Shown piece by piece: positions 1 to 7,803 of a stretch of DNA of 61,597 bases. The stretch is taken from NCBI RefSeq assembly GCF_018531125.1, contig NZ_JAHDSY010000009.1. The stretch is one strand, 5' to 3'. The stretch is from Canibacter zhuwentaonis. GTDB lineage: Bacteria; Actinomycetota; Actinomycetes; Actinomycetales; Microbacteriaceae. The translations under genes and the position numbers were made by a program. Numbering within the stretch: the stretch's first letter is position 1; each line of letters starts with the position of its first letter. The notes under the pieces are model-generated. The model was given only the letters and a program-made list of their open reading frames with translations. It ran no database searches and had not been told where the DNA came from.

Positions 1-669
1 GTAACTGAAATCTAAAACCCCGTTAGCGGTAGTGGTAACTGTGTGGGATGTGTTGGGTGTGCCTGTGACTGTTCCTGTTATGTTAAGTTCCTCAAAAAGC
101 TGGTACTCACCGCCGTCCTTATAGTGGGGGGTGGGTGTGGGGAAACTACCGGTGAGCCTGCGTGACTGTGTGTTATAGTTCCATTGGAAACCATCTTGTG
201 TGCATTGCGACCGGTTTGTGCAGTCTCTTGTGAAGGGGCCTCTGGTTAGTGTTTCATTTGAGATTGTAAACCCGGTGGGTAGTTGAACATTGAAGTTAAT
301 TTTAACAGTATACGAATCCTGATTGGATTGAATATCCTGCACCTCCTGGTATGCCGCATCGTTATACCTGAATGACACTTGGATGTTGGCTTTTTCATTG
401 GGGTAGTATTGTTGTTTGTTGGTTGTTGTTGTGCTTGTGACTAGATCCGCGATGGTGGTGCGGTTTATTCCGGCTGGTGGTTGTGTAGTGTGCGGGGGGT
501 TTGTTGCTGGTTTGGTTTTGCTTGTGTTGTTTGCACCAGTGTTGTTTGGTTGTAGGCTGGTGGTAGTTGTGGTGGGTTTAACGGGTTTATCACCTGCTAC
601 TTGTTGCAGCATGGTGTTTTGCCCGGCTGCAACACCCACCCCAACGGTTTGCCCTGTTTGATAAACCAC
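1..669 (-). CDS. Partial Thr/Pro-rich surface protein, both ends missing
   Basis: The minus strand is open from a stop at 736-738 to the left edge, and the product continues beyond the window. It has a Thr/Asn/Pro-rich stalk-like segment (TTTTTSLQPNNTGANN and following), then a more globular part with paired Cys residues and many Thr/Asn codons. That composition is typical of secreted cell-surface adhesins of Gram-positives. Only GTG or TTG starts are available (for example 667-669), and none is followed by a signal peptide, so the 5' end looks lost. It lies head to head with the pilin gene that starts at 687. I do not recognise the family. The call as a surface protein rests on composition and neighbour only. 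Confidence 0.5.
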   Translation of the reverse strand, partial: MVYQTGQTVGVGVAAGQNTMLQQVAGDKPVKPTTTTTSLQPNNTGANNTSKTKPATNPPHTTQPPAGINRTTIADLVTSTTTTNKQQYYPNEKANIQVSFRYNDAAYQEVQDIQSNQDSYTVKINFNVQLPTGFTISNETLTRGPFTRDCTNRSQCTQDGFQWNYNTQSRRLTGSFPTPTPHYKDGGEYQLFEELNITGTVTGTPNTSHTVTTTANGVLDFSY

Positions 670-685
670 CCGGGTCACCACCCGG
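670..685. repeat. Perfect palindrome at head-to-head gene junction
   Basis: The arms CCGGGT and ACCCGG flank the 4-base spacer CACC. A looser outer pair, CACCC (668-672) and GGGTG (689-693), extends the symmetry. It lies exactly where two oppositely oriented surface-protein frames, each lacking its 5' end, meet. It could be a recombination crossover site, a small hairpin or chance. The sequence alone does not decide. Confidence 0.45.
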
Positions 686-686
686 A

Positions 687-2018
687 ATGGGTGTGACTGC
701 GCCGGGTGATATTGACGCAAACCAGCAGGGTTCGATTATTGTGCACAAACACAAACAGCAAACCCCTCAAGGCCGTCCCGGCACAGGACAAATTGAAAAC
801 CCCGCCCCTGCGGGGGTTGCGATTGCTGGGGTAGTGTTTAAGATTCAAAAACTCGATCTTGATCTCACACAAAACACCGACTGGATGACGCTTAAAACTC
901 TAACCCCGGAAGCTGCTAAAAACAGGGTAGCAGGGCCTGAAGCTACCCAAACAACAGACAATAATGGGGAAGCCAGATTCGATAATCTTGATATTGGTGC
1001 TTATCTGGTTACAGAAACCCAGGCTCCTGCTGGTGTGGTTAAAAAGGCTGCGCCTTTTATTGTTACCATCCCCCACCCAAACGGCAACAACACGTGGAAC
1101 TATAACGTACACGTCTACCCAAAAAACACTGTTAGCGCTAAACCAACTAAAACCCTAGACCATACAGGCGCCACAAAAATCGGCGATAGTGTCACCTGGA
1201 CTATCACACAAGTACTACCAGAACTCCAAAATGGTGAAAGATTCACAGAAGTAAGCTTCACAGACCAGCTACAGGAAGGCCTAGAATACGTTGCACCCAC
1301 TACCGCGCAAGTTGACGGCCGTGAGGTTAATGTAACCGTTACCGCCACAGGAAACGGAAACCGAACCCTAACAGGTCAGTTAGAAGACACAACAACCCTC
1401 ACAGGAGGTCAGACTGTTACATTCACAATCACAACCAAAATTAATAAACCCGGTGTGATTGTAAACACCGCCAAAGTTAGAATCAAAACCTCTGGTGGCG
1501 GGGATACCACACAGTCAACCCCAGACCCAGGACAGGGTGGTGGTCCGGGTGGTGCACCAACCCTCATCTACGGGTACTTTGATATACAAAAATACGTTAC
1601 AAACACCATGATCGCAATATCAGGCGCAACCTTCGAACTCTACACCGGTAACGACTGCACAACTAAAGTAGACCTACAAGAAATGCTTGTAACCGTTGAT
1701 ACGGGTAAACTAGTTTCACCCATTGCGGTTAAAGCCGGCACATACAGCATAAAAGAAATTAAAGCCCCAACCGGATACGTGCTTAACGATACATGTACGC
1801 AGGTTACTGTGGGTGAAAATAACAATCTAGCTAACCCTGCAACAGTAACTGTCTACAACAGCAAAGTCACAGTTCCCGCGCTTCCTCTAACCGGCGCACA
1901 AGGCCAAACAATCATGCTAACAACCGGTGGAATACTCATAACAGCTGGAATAGCAGCCGTTGCTATAGTACACAGGAAACGAAAACTCACCGCAAACAAA
2001 AACACTATACAACATTAA
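687..2018 (+). CDS. SpaA-type LPxTG-anchored pilin, N-terminus truncated
   Basis: This is a sortase-assembled pilus shaft-type protein of 443 aa from the first ATG. The mature-type start GDIDANQQGSIIVHKH is followed by a Cna-B-like domain with an E-box (YLVTETQAP, catalytic-type Glu near 110) and the pilin motif WNYNVHVYPK with its sortase Lys near 146. A Gly/Pro linker leads to a second Cna-B domain with E-box YSIKEIKAP. The C-terminus has the sorting signal LPLTG at about 399-403, a hydrophobic helix and a HRKRK tail. Only about six residues precede the mature start, so the expected signal peptide is absent. Upstream sequence codes for a different protein on the other strand. No sortase gene is visible. 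The gene is probably inactive in this arrangement, or its 5' end lies elsewhere. Confidence 0.85.
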   Translation: MGVTAPGDIDANQQGSIIVHKHKQQTPQGRPGTGQIENPAPAGVAIAGVVFKIQKLDLDLTQNTDWMTLKTLTPEAAKNRVAGPEATQTTDNNGEARFDNLDIGAYLVTETQAPAGVVKKAAPFIVTIPHPNGNNTWNYNVHVYPKNTVSAKPTKTLDHTGATKIGDSVTWTITQVLPELQNGERFTEVSFTDQLQEGLEYVAPTTAQVDGREVNVTVTATGNGNRTLTGQLEDTTTLTGGQTVTFTITTKINKPGVIVNTAKVRIKTSGGGDTTQSTPDPGQGGGPGGAPTLIYGYFDIQKYVTNTMIAISGATFELYTGNDCTTKVDLQEMLVTVDTGKLVSPIAVKAGTYSIKEIKAPTGYVLNDTCTQVTVGENNNLANPATVTVYNSKVTVPALPLTGAQGQTIMLTTGGILITAGIAAVAIVHRKRKLTANKNTIQH

Positions 2019-2058
2019 CAAACTTCCTATACTAACTAATAGGTTGAACCAAAAAAGC

Positions 2059-2098
2059 AGGTGGGTGCTGTGTGATTAGATTCACACAACACCCACCT
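2059..2098. terminator. Long hairpin after the pilin gene
   Basis: The 17-bp arms AGGTGGGTGCTGTGTGA and TCACACAACACCCACCT have one mismatch and a 6-base loop. It begins 40 bases after the pilin stop. The T-run (gcTTTTTT) follows the stem on the minus strand, so it should terminate best leftward but may act both ways. Confidence 0.7.
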
Positions 2099-2530
2099 TT
2101 CACACCCACCACCACACCACACACCACCACACACGTTTTTTGGGTGTTTAAATCGCCTGGTTCTCTAGCGTTAAAAGGTTTCTTTCGAAACTTGTGTTCT
2201 CGTGGAGTTAAAACTTTATACAGTGTGGTTTTGTGCCGGTTTAGCATTTATCATGCCAGTTGTACAAGAGTAGTGAGGTTGTGGGGTTTAACGCTCCAGG
2301 AGGAGTGCTAGAACACCACCCCAATGATAAAATAAGTATATAGAAAAAGTTGTGTCCACGGAGCAACAGTAGGAAGACAGGGAAATAATCGAAGAAACAA
2401 GTCGATGTGTATTTTAATTTTATAGGCAACTGTTAAGTACCACAGAATAAAAAAAAATAATACCTAAAATTTTATAAAAATAACCTTTTAAACCACACTT
2501 AAAACTTGTGATTTTACAAGTTTTTTGTTA
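2099..2530. other. Intergenic transition into AT-rich island
   Basis: No convincing gene is seen. A CCA/CAC-rich stretch (2100-2130) is followed by mixed sequence, and from about 2340 base composition drops sharply to AT-rich, marking the left boundary of the acquired restriction-modification segment. No clean terminal repeat was found at the boundary. Confidence 0.4.
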
Positions 2531-2559
2531 TTGTTAATTAAACTTGAGGGGTATAAAAT
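2531..2559 (+). promoter_or_regulatory. Sigma70-like promoter of the R-M island
   Basis: TTGTTA (2531-2536) and TAAAAT (2554-2559) are separated by 17 bases. They sit 45 bases before the small HTH gene that opens the island. Confidence 0.55.
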
Positions 2560-2604
2560 AAATGCATCTTATCAACCGTTTCGGAAGATTTTAGGAGATA
2601 AAAA

Positions 2605-2769
2605 ATGAAGAAAAAAGGCTTGATTGAGATAGTAAACATTTCAAGGAATTGTGCTGCTCATATGGGTAATAATAAATATATTTCAATGGCAAATATTAAC
2701 CGTATATGTGAAGCTTTAGAGTGCATCCCAAATGATGTATTTCAGTTCTGTGTAAGTGATAAAAGATAA
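2605..2769 (+). CDS. Short XRE/Cro-like HTH protein, N-terminally truncated
   Basis: This 54-aa protein has a good ribosome-binding site (AGGAG, 2593-2597). The C-terminal half, NINRICEALECIPNDVFQF, matches the end of the Cro/C1-type HTH_26 family, where the usual pattern is a recognition helix, then LxxICxALxCxPxDI. The family is normally about 65-75 aa. Here the first helix is missing and the putative recognition-helix segment is poorly conserved. The position, directly upstream of and overlapping the methyltransferase leader, fits a controller-type regulator of the restriction-modification genes. It may instead be a worn-out remnant. Codon use is AT-rich like the rest of the island. Confidence 0.55.
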   Translation: MKKKGLIEIVNISRNCAAHMGNNKYISMANINRICEALECIPNDVFQFCVSDKR

Positions 2770-2782
2770 GGAGAATAAGACT

Positions 2783-3637
2783 ATGACTAAAAATTCAAGG
2801 AAAAAGAATGTCGTTCTTTCTCCTGTAGTAAAGTGGGTTGGTGGCAAAAGACAGCTACTAAGTGATATAGTTCCACTTATTCCAAAGACATTTTCCACTT
2901 ATGTTGAGCCTTTTGTGGGTGGAGGAGCAGTCATATTTGATATTCAGCCTAAAAAAGCAGTTATAAACGATTTTAATAGTGATCTGATAAATATTTATAA
3001 GGTAATTAAAGACAAACCTAATGAATTAATTTCAGCTTTAGAAAATCATGAACGACTTAATTCAGAGGAATATTTTTATGAAGTTAGGGCATTAGATAGA
3101 AATGAAAACTATAGTGTAATGACAGATATAGAAAAAGCCGCAAGAATTATCTATCTAAATAAAACATGTTTCAATGGGTTATTTAGAGTAAACCAAGCAG
3201 GACAATTTAATTCACCTTATGGAAAATATGAAAATCCTAATATAGTTAATATGCCTGTTGTATTAGCCATGTCAAAATATTTTAATGAAAATAATATAAA
3301 AATAATTGATGGGGATTATAAAAAACCTTTAAAAAACTTGACAAGAGGTGCATTTGTATATTTTGACCCACCATATATGCCGATTTCATCTTCATCATCT
3401 TTTACGGGTTACACGGAAAATGGATTTGATAAGAAGCAACAAATCGAACTAAAGGAAGAATGTGATAAATTAAACTCTAAAGGGATTAAGTTTTTATTGT
3501 CTAACTCAGATCATCCTTTTATTAGAGAGTTATACAAGCATTATGAAATTATTACTGTAAAAGCAAAACGTTCAATAAATAGGAATGGAAATAAACGTGG
3601 AGAAATAAATGAAGTGTTGGTAAAGAACTACGCATAA
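2783..3637 (+). CDS. DNA adenine methyltransferase (D12/Dam class)
   Basis: A 284-aa N6-adenine DNA methyltransferase that uses S-adenosylmethionine. The AdoMet-binding motif near the N-terminus is KWVGGKRQLL (about 17-26), and the catalytic DPPY lies at 195-198, in the order usual for the alpha-class D12 family that includes Dam and DpnM. The ATG at 2783 has AAGGAG ten bases upstream. An in-frame GTG at 2756 is less likely because it overlaps the preceding gene and has no such site. The endonuclease follows after one base, so this is the protecting partner of a type II system. It is strongly AT-rich compared with the chromosome, so probably acquired from a Firmicute. A GATC target is common in the family but is not provable here. 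Confidence 0.9.
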   Translation: MTKNSRKKNVVLSPVVKWVGGKRQLLSDIVPLIPKTFSTYVEPFVGGGAVIFDIQPKKAVINDFNSDLINIYKVIKDKPNELISALENHERLNSEEYFYEVRALDRNENYSVMTDIEKAARIIYLNKTCFNGLFRVNQAGQFNSPYGKYENPNIVNMPVVLAMSKYFNENNIKIIDGDYKKPLKNLTRGAFVYFDPPYMPISSSSSFTGYTENGFDKKQQIELKEECDKLNSKGIKFLLSNSDHPFIRELYKHYEIITVKAKRSINRNGNKRGEINEVLVKNYA

Positions 3638-3638
3638 A

Positions 3639-4937
3639 ATGAATATTGATGAAGCTTGGACTAAACTTTTTGAAAAATATGATATTTTTAGCGAAATTAA
3701 GAGCGAAGGAGCCTTTTATATTACTGCTAGTCAAATAAAATTTTTTAAAGAACCAAGATTAATGGCAAAATGGGATAGCTCCGAAAATTTACCGAGTATT
3801 TTCAAAAAACACAATATCAACATCTTACCCATTAGCCGAACAAAATATATTTTAAGTGATTTTAAGTTGTATGAACCAATTCCAGAATTGGGAGAACATA
3901 TAACTGAAATGCAAAAAGTGGAAATTCCTGAATATGAAACGATTGATATTGGAAACATATCATCAGAAGCAAATGCAATTAATGTTCTAATGCTTTCAAA
4001 AATATTAGATGATTTTTTAGATGAAGATAATAATATTGCTACATTTAATGGCAGAATGGGTACAGGTGTTTTCAGTTTTCGTGTAGATAGACATCGAGGA
4101 ACTGCATTTCAAGTTGATGTTGAAAATGCACAATGTGAAATTGATGGAGGAATGGAAAATGATAATTCAGTTGTTATTTTAGAAGCAAAAAATGTTGTTC
4201 ATCCAGATTTTCATGTAAGGCAACTTTATTATCCGTATAGATTATGGGCAAGTAAAGTTAATAAGCCTATTAGACTTGTTTTTTCTATTTATTCAAACCA
4301 AATATATAGATTATTTGAATATGAGTTTGAAGATAAAAATAACTATTCATCAATAAGATTGGTAAAATCTAAAAACTATTCTTTACAAGATACGGATATT
4401 TCTTTAAATGAGATTTATGATGTGTATTCTAATGTAGAAGTTGTTTATGATGATAATCAAAATAAAACCGATATCCCTTTTATACAAGCTAATTCTTTTG
4501 AAAGAATTATATCGCTTATGGAATTACTTTTCGAGGAAGAAAGAACGGCGGAAAATATAGCTGAAAAAATGGAATTTGATTTAAGGCAATCTGATTATTA
4601 TCACAATGCAGGTAGGTATCTTGGATTATTCGAGAAGAAAGCTGTTAAAGAAGAAGATGGAAAAAAAGTAAAAAAAGTTTTTTTATCTAGATTGGGGAGG
4701 GACACAGTAAAACTTAGATACAAAGAACGTCAATTGAAATTGGTTAGTTTGATTTTAGAGCATGAAATATTTAATAAGCTATTTCTAAAGGTTTATAATG
4801 GTGGAGAGTTACCTACCAAAGAGGAAATTCAAAATATTATGAGAGAAAATAATGTGTGTAATGATCAACAGATAGTTAGACGTTCCAGTTCGGTTTATTC
4901 ATGGCTTAAATGGATATTTAACTTACAAAATATATAA
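3639..4937 (+). CDS. Type II restriction endonuclease, PD-(D/E)xK type
   Basis: A 432-aa protein encoded one base after the methyltransferase stop. A plausible nuclease core is visible: Asp169 in CEIDGG, then a beta-strand VVILEAK with Glu182 and Lys184, matching D-(x)n-ExK. The C-terminal third (from about residue 290) contains helical segments resembling a winged-helix DNA-binding region (EEERTAENIAEKMEF, RYLGLFEKKAV). Gene pairing with a Dam-class methyltransferase supports the restriction role. I cannot assign the recognition site. The AT-rich codons match the neighbouring methyltransferase, so the two probably moved together. Confidence 0.75.
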   Translation: MNIDEAWTKLFEKYDIFSEIKSEGAFYITASQIKFFKEPRLMAKWDSSENLPSIFKKHNINILPISRTKYILSDFKLYEPIPELGEHITEMQKVEIPEYETIDIGNISSEANAINVLMLSKILDDFLDEDNNIATFNGRMGTGVFSFRVDRHRGTAFQVDVENAQCEIDGGMENDNSVVILEAKNVVHPDFHVRQLYYPYRLWASKVNKPIRLVFSIYSNQIYRLFEYEFEDKNNYSSIRLVKSKNYSLQDTDISLNEIYDVYSNVEVVYDDNQNKTDIPFIQANSFERIISLMELLFEEERTAENIAEKMEFDLRQSDYYHNAGRYLGLFEKKAVKEEDGKKVKKVFLSRLGRDTVKLRYKERQLKLVSLILEHEIFNKLFLKVYNGGELPTKEEIQNIMRENNVCNDQQIVRRSSSVYSWLKWIFNLQNI

Positions 4938-4983
4938 ACCACAAAAGTGTATTTTTATGTAGTACAGACAGAAGTTTATTGTC

Positions 4984-5013
4984 GAGATAGCAGAAATGTT
5001 ATCTCTTTTTTTT
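4984..5013 (+). terminator. Rho-independent terminator of the R-M operon
   Basis: A GAGATA/TATCTC stem (4984-5005) is followed by eight T residues, 47 bases after the endonuclease stop. Confidence 0.75.
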
Positions 5014-5036
5014 GTTGTTCAAAACAGAAAGGGGAA

Positions 5037-5253
5037 ACAGAAAATGAAAAATATATAGAAAACTTTTAATGACAGAAGAAGAAATCAAGCAGTTACAAAA
5101 CAAAAAGAAAGGCATATCATTCAGCAGCAACAGGAAGTAAACAAAAGAGCAAGAAACACCTTTATGAAAAGGAGCAGTCTTTGAAAGTATCTTTAATGAA
5201 AGCAGTATTCTACCAAAAAGTAAAATTGGCAATAGCAAAAATCACGCACAAAC
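5037..5253 (+). pseudogene. Frameshifted remnant of a DUF3847-like mobile-element protein
   Basis: Successive reading frames give MTEEEIKQLQNKKK, then HIIQQQQEVNKRARNT, then AVFESIFNESSILPKSKIG. In that order they resemble a small Lys/Gln-rich protein (DUF3847) common in integrative elements and mobilisable plasmids of Firmicutes. At least two frameshifts and internal stops make it non-functional. It is AT-rich and lies between the restriction operon terminator and the purD terminator. It is most simply read as debris from the element that delivered the restriction-modification genes. Family recognition is from memory of the motif pattern. Confidence 0.55.
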
Positions 5254-5255
5254 AA

Positions 5256-5293
5256 AAGGAGGGTGCGAGCTAAACCAAGCTCGCACCCTCCTT
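5256..5293 (-). terminator. purD terminator
   Basis: The perfect 16-bp stem AAGGAGGGTGCGAGCT/AGCTCGCACCCTCCTT has a 6-base loop. On the minus strand it is followed by TTTTG. It starts ten bases after the purD stop and marks the right edge of the AT-rich island. Confidence 0.85.
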
Positions 5294-5303
5294 AAAAACA
5301 GTC

Positions 5304-6551
5304 TCAGCGCCCAGCCGCAATATCTGTACGATACTGCCCGCCCGCAACTTGCAGCTTGGCAATTCCCGCATAAGCGCGCTCCCTAGCAGCTGCAACATCC
5401 GCCCCTAAACCAACAACGCCCAAAACACGCCCGCCAGCCGTGCGCCAAACCCTACCGCACTTGCTCACAGTTGCCGCATGTACCAGGTGCACTCCCTGCT
5501 GCTGCACAGCCTCTTCAAGCCCCTTAATCTCATCGCCGGTGCGCGCCTCCGCCGGATACCCCGCGCTAGCTAAAACAACAACCACCGCCGCTCTATCGGA
5601 GGCAAACTTTGGCTCCGGCAAGCTCTCAAGCTCACCACGAGCGCTCGCCAACAGATACTCGCTGAGCGGGCTAACCATACGCGGTAACACAACCTGAGTT
5701 TCGGGGTCACCAAAGCGGGCGTTAAACTCGATTACTTTTAAGCCCGCATCAGTGACTATCAGCCCGCAGTAGAGCAACCCAATAAAAGGCGTGCCGCGCG
5801 AAGCAAGCTCACTCACAACCGGTTGCGCAACACGCTCGGTAACGGTGCTCACAAAATCTGCTGGTAGCCAGGTAAGCGGGCTGTAAGCACCCATGCCGCC
5901 CGTGTTTTCGCCCCTGTCACCGTCAAAGATGCGCTTGAAATCTTGCGCTGGCGTGAGCGGTTTCACGGTTTTCCCATCGGCGAAAAAAAACAGTGAGACC
6001 TCTTGCCCCCAAAGGTGCTCCTCGATAATCACTCGCCCGTGCGGCTGCCATTTTGCAATGTGCGCTATTGCCGCCTCGGTGTCAGAGGTAACCAGCACGC
6101 CCTTGCCAGCGGCGAGCCCATCGGCTTTAATCACGTACGGCGCGCCAAACTCATCGAGTTTTTGCCGCGCGGTTTCAACCGTGATTATAGCTGATCGCGC
6201 CGTAGGCACCTGTGCGCTCTGCATAATCTCTTTTGCAAAATTTTTAGAGCCCTCGAGCATTGCAGCGCTCTTATCGGGGCCAAAAACCGCAATGCCGCGT
6301 GCGCGCACCGCGTCAGCAACGCCCGCTATTAGCGGCGCTTCAGGGCCTATAACGAGCAGCTCAAAATCTGCTTGCTCCGCATACTCGGCAACGGTCTGCG
6401 GGCTGGTGTAGTCGAGCGGCACTGTTTGGATTCCTGCGGCGGATATTCCCGCGTTGCCGGGCGCGCACACAATATCGTGCACCCCTTCTGCTGTTAGCGA
6501 TAGTGCGATAGCGTGCTCACGCGCACCAGATCCTAAAACAAGTATTTTCAC
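5304..6551 (-). CDS. purD: Phosphoribosylamine-glycine ligase
   Basis: ATP-dependent ligation of glycine to 5-phosphoribosylamine, giving GAR, the second step of purine synthesis. The protein is 416 aa from the GTG at 6551 (VKILVLGSGAREHA). A longer in-frame extension upstream has no family resemblance and was not used. The N-terminal pre-ATP-grasp motif GSGAREHA, the ATP-grasp loop (YVIKADGLAAGKGV), the ENTGGMGAY segment and the metal/ADP region (IEFNARFGDPE) are all present in normal order. It is full length with no damage. The other de novo purine genes are on the opposite strand just to the right, so purD is transcribed separately, towards the terminator at 5256-5293. Confidence 0.95.
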   Translation of the reverse strand: MKILVLGSGAREHAIALSLTAEGVHDIVCAPGNAGISAAGIQTVPLDYTSPQTVAEYAEQADFELLVIGPEAPLIAGVADAVRARGIAVFGPDKSAAMLEGSKNFAKEIMQSAQVPTARSAIITVETARQKLDEFGAPYVIKADGLAAGKGVLVTSDTEAAIAHIAKWQPHGRVIIEEHLWGQEVSLFFFADGKTVKPLTPAQDFKRIFDGDRGENTGGMGAYSPLTWLPADFVSTVTERVAQPVVSELASRGTPFIGLLYCGLIVTDAGLKVIEFNARFGDPETQVVLPRMVSPLSEYLLASARGELESLPEPKFASDRAAVVVVLASAGYPAEARTGDEIKGLEEAVQQQGVHLVHAATVSKCGRVWRTAGGRVLGVVGLGADVAAARERAYAGIAKLQVAGGQYRTDIAAGR

Positions 6552-6589
6552 GGTGTCACCAATTCTATAAATCAACTGCCGGGTTGTGA

Positions 6590-7738
6590 TTACAGCTTCC
6601 ACCACTTGCGTTTGGGAAGCTCTTTCTGCACGGGCTGCGACGCAGTGGCGCGATCGTCGAGAATCTCTTCGAAGAGTTGCTCAAAGTCTTTTGCGGCGGA
6701 TGTGTCTGCCGCGGGTTCTATCGCTGTGGGTGCTGCAAGTGTTTCTGCCGCAGACCCCGCCTCGGGCGCTGTCAGCGTCTCCGCCGCGCGCTCTGTCCGG
6801 GTTTCTGCCGCAGGATCTGCCACAGGTTCTGCCGTGGACGCGCTCTGAGCCTGCCCAGCCTGAACACTCGCACCCTGCTCGCTATCAACAAATTCCTGCG
6901 CTGTTACCACCAGCGGAACATTAGCCTCGCCGAAATCCTGAGTTACCTGAGTCACAGGCTCGTCACTCTGCAACTCTGCAGCCGGATGCTGCGCGGCATC
7001 CGGCGCATCTACAACTCGAACCTGCTCGCCAGCACCCACAGCATCCGCCGCACTAGCACCCCCATCACAAACAGCAACTGCTGCAGCGCACGATTCCGCG
7101 CCTGTCACGCCCGGAATCGGCTCTGCCGCAGCCCCGCCCTCAGAATCGCGCGTTAGCGCCGCTTCTTGTTCTTCGAGTTCTCCTGAGCTTTGTTCTTGTC
7201 GCCCCGGTTCCCGAACCAGCGAATCACTCGCTCTGAAATCAGCTTGACTACCCACACCAGCACAACCCGGCGAATCCATACCATCATAGTTACTTCCTCT
7301 TTCTGACGCTGTGGCAGCAACGCTCGTCTCGCACTGCTGCAGTTCAGAAAAATCATACCCGCTCAGCCTGGTTAAAACATTAGACCAAAACTTTTGCGAC
7401 GCGGCAGCCCGATCCGCCCCATCAATAACGCCGTCAAAACCGGTTTCGGTGACCGTCACCAGCACCTCATCACCGCGCGAGCGCAGGGTCACCAGGGTTG
7501 CTGTGCTCGGCTCGCCATCGCGCCGCACCCGATAGCCAAACACGTGCCCGGGCACCCACACATCGAGTTCGCCCGAGATGTCAAAAAACCACACCTCACC
7601 GCCGCGCTGCGGGTCAAACCGCAGACTCGTACTATCCGACAGCTCGCTCAAAATTGCCTCGCTCGTGAGCGCCCGCCACACCGAATCTCGCGGCTGCTCG
7701 ATATTCTGGCGGACAATTACCGGTCCGTGCGTCACCAT
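6590..7738 (-). CDS. SRPBCC-domain protein with long acidic/Ala-rich tail
   Basis: 382 aa. Residues 1 to about 140 fold as an SRPBCC/AHSA1-like hydrophobic-cavity domain (VIVRQNIEQPRDSVWRAL, then RGGEVWFFDISGELDVWVPG). The remainder is low-complexity Ala/Glu/Pro-rich sequence, ending in a short conserved-looking piece (DFEQLFEEILDD and KRKWWKL). The start ATG has GAGGAGA upstream. The ligand and role are unknown; single-domain relatives are often called activator of Hsp90 ATPase-like or polyketide-cyclase-like. A well-formed 44-codon frame is nested at 7153-7287 in another frame. Within that stretch this frame has atypical codon use, so the true gene structure may be two or three units. Confidence 0.6.
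   Translation of the reverse strand: MVTHGPVIVRQNIEQPRDSVWRALTSEAILSELSDSTSLRFDPQRGGEVWFFDISGELDVWVPGHVFGYRVRRDGEPSTATLVTLRSRGDEVLVTVTETGFDGVIDGADRAAASQKFWSNVLTRLSGYDFSELQQCETSVAATASERGSNYDGMDSPGCAGVGSQADFRASDSLVREPGRQEQSSGELEEQEAALTRDSEGGAAAEPIPGVTGAESCAAAVAVCDGGASAADAVGAGEQVRVVDAPDAAQHPAAELQSDEPVTQVTQDFGEANVPLVVTAQEFVDSEQGASVQAGQAQSASTAEPVADPAAETRTERAAETLTAPEAGSAAETLAAPTAIEPAADTSAAKDFEQLFEEILDDRATASQPVQKELPKRKWWKL
7153..7287 (-). CDS. Nested 44-aa basic amphipathic protein
   Basis: Starts MMVWIRRVVLVWVVKL and ends in a Lys/Arg/Asn-rich tail (KNKKRR). It has a strong ribosome-binding site (AGAGGAAG) just upstream. It lies entirely inside the SRPBCC gene in a different frame. By hand count, 34 of its 44 codons end in G or C, as expected of coding sequence here, against 16 of 45 for the overlapping frame. 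It could be a small membrane-associated protein. The alternative is that the larger frame has a sequence error and the genes are consecutive. No family recognised. Confidence 0.5.
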   Translation of the reverse strand: MMVWIRRVVLVWVVKLISERVIRWFGNRGDKNKAQENSKNKKRR

Positions 7739-7791
7739 GCTGATCTCCTCGTGTTAAGACTCTATAGTATTAGCCTATCCGTTTTAACTGG

Positions 7792-7797
7792 CAAAAT
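7792..7797 (+). promoter_or_regulatory. -10-like box for leaderless purC
   Basis: CAAAAT ends six bases before the GTG start of purC, and no Shine-Dalgarno sequence is visible. The transcript probably begins at the start codon. Confidence 0.45.
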
Positions 7798-7803
7798 AGT
7801 AGT

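Noticed and set aside
416..661. Open plus-strand frame beginning MLVVVVLVT
   Set aside because: It is the antisense shadow of the Thr/Asn-rich minus-strand surface protein; the hydrophobic appearance comes from complementing ACA/AAC codons.
2072..2311. 79-codon plus-strand frame after the pilin terminator
   Set aside because: It starts within the hairpin, is low-complexity (CCA/CAC repeats), has no family resemblance and no ribosome-binding site.
7153..7356. Longer version of the nested frame starting 23 codons upstream (MIFLNCSS)
   Set aside because: The extension has no ribosome-binding site and is the shadow of the SRPBCC frame; the internal ATG at 7287 has the strong site.
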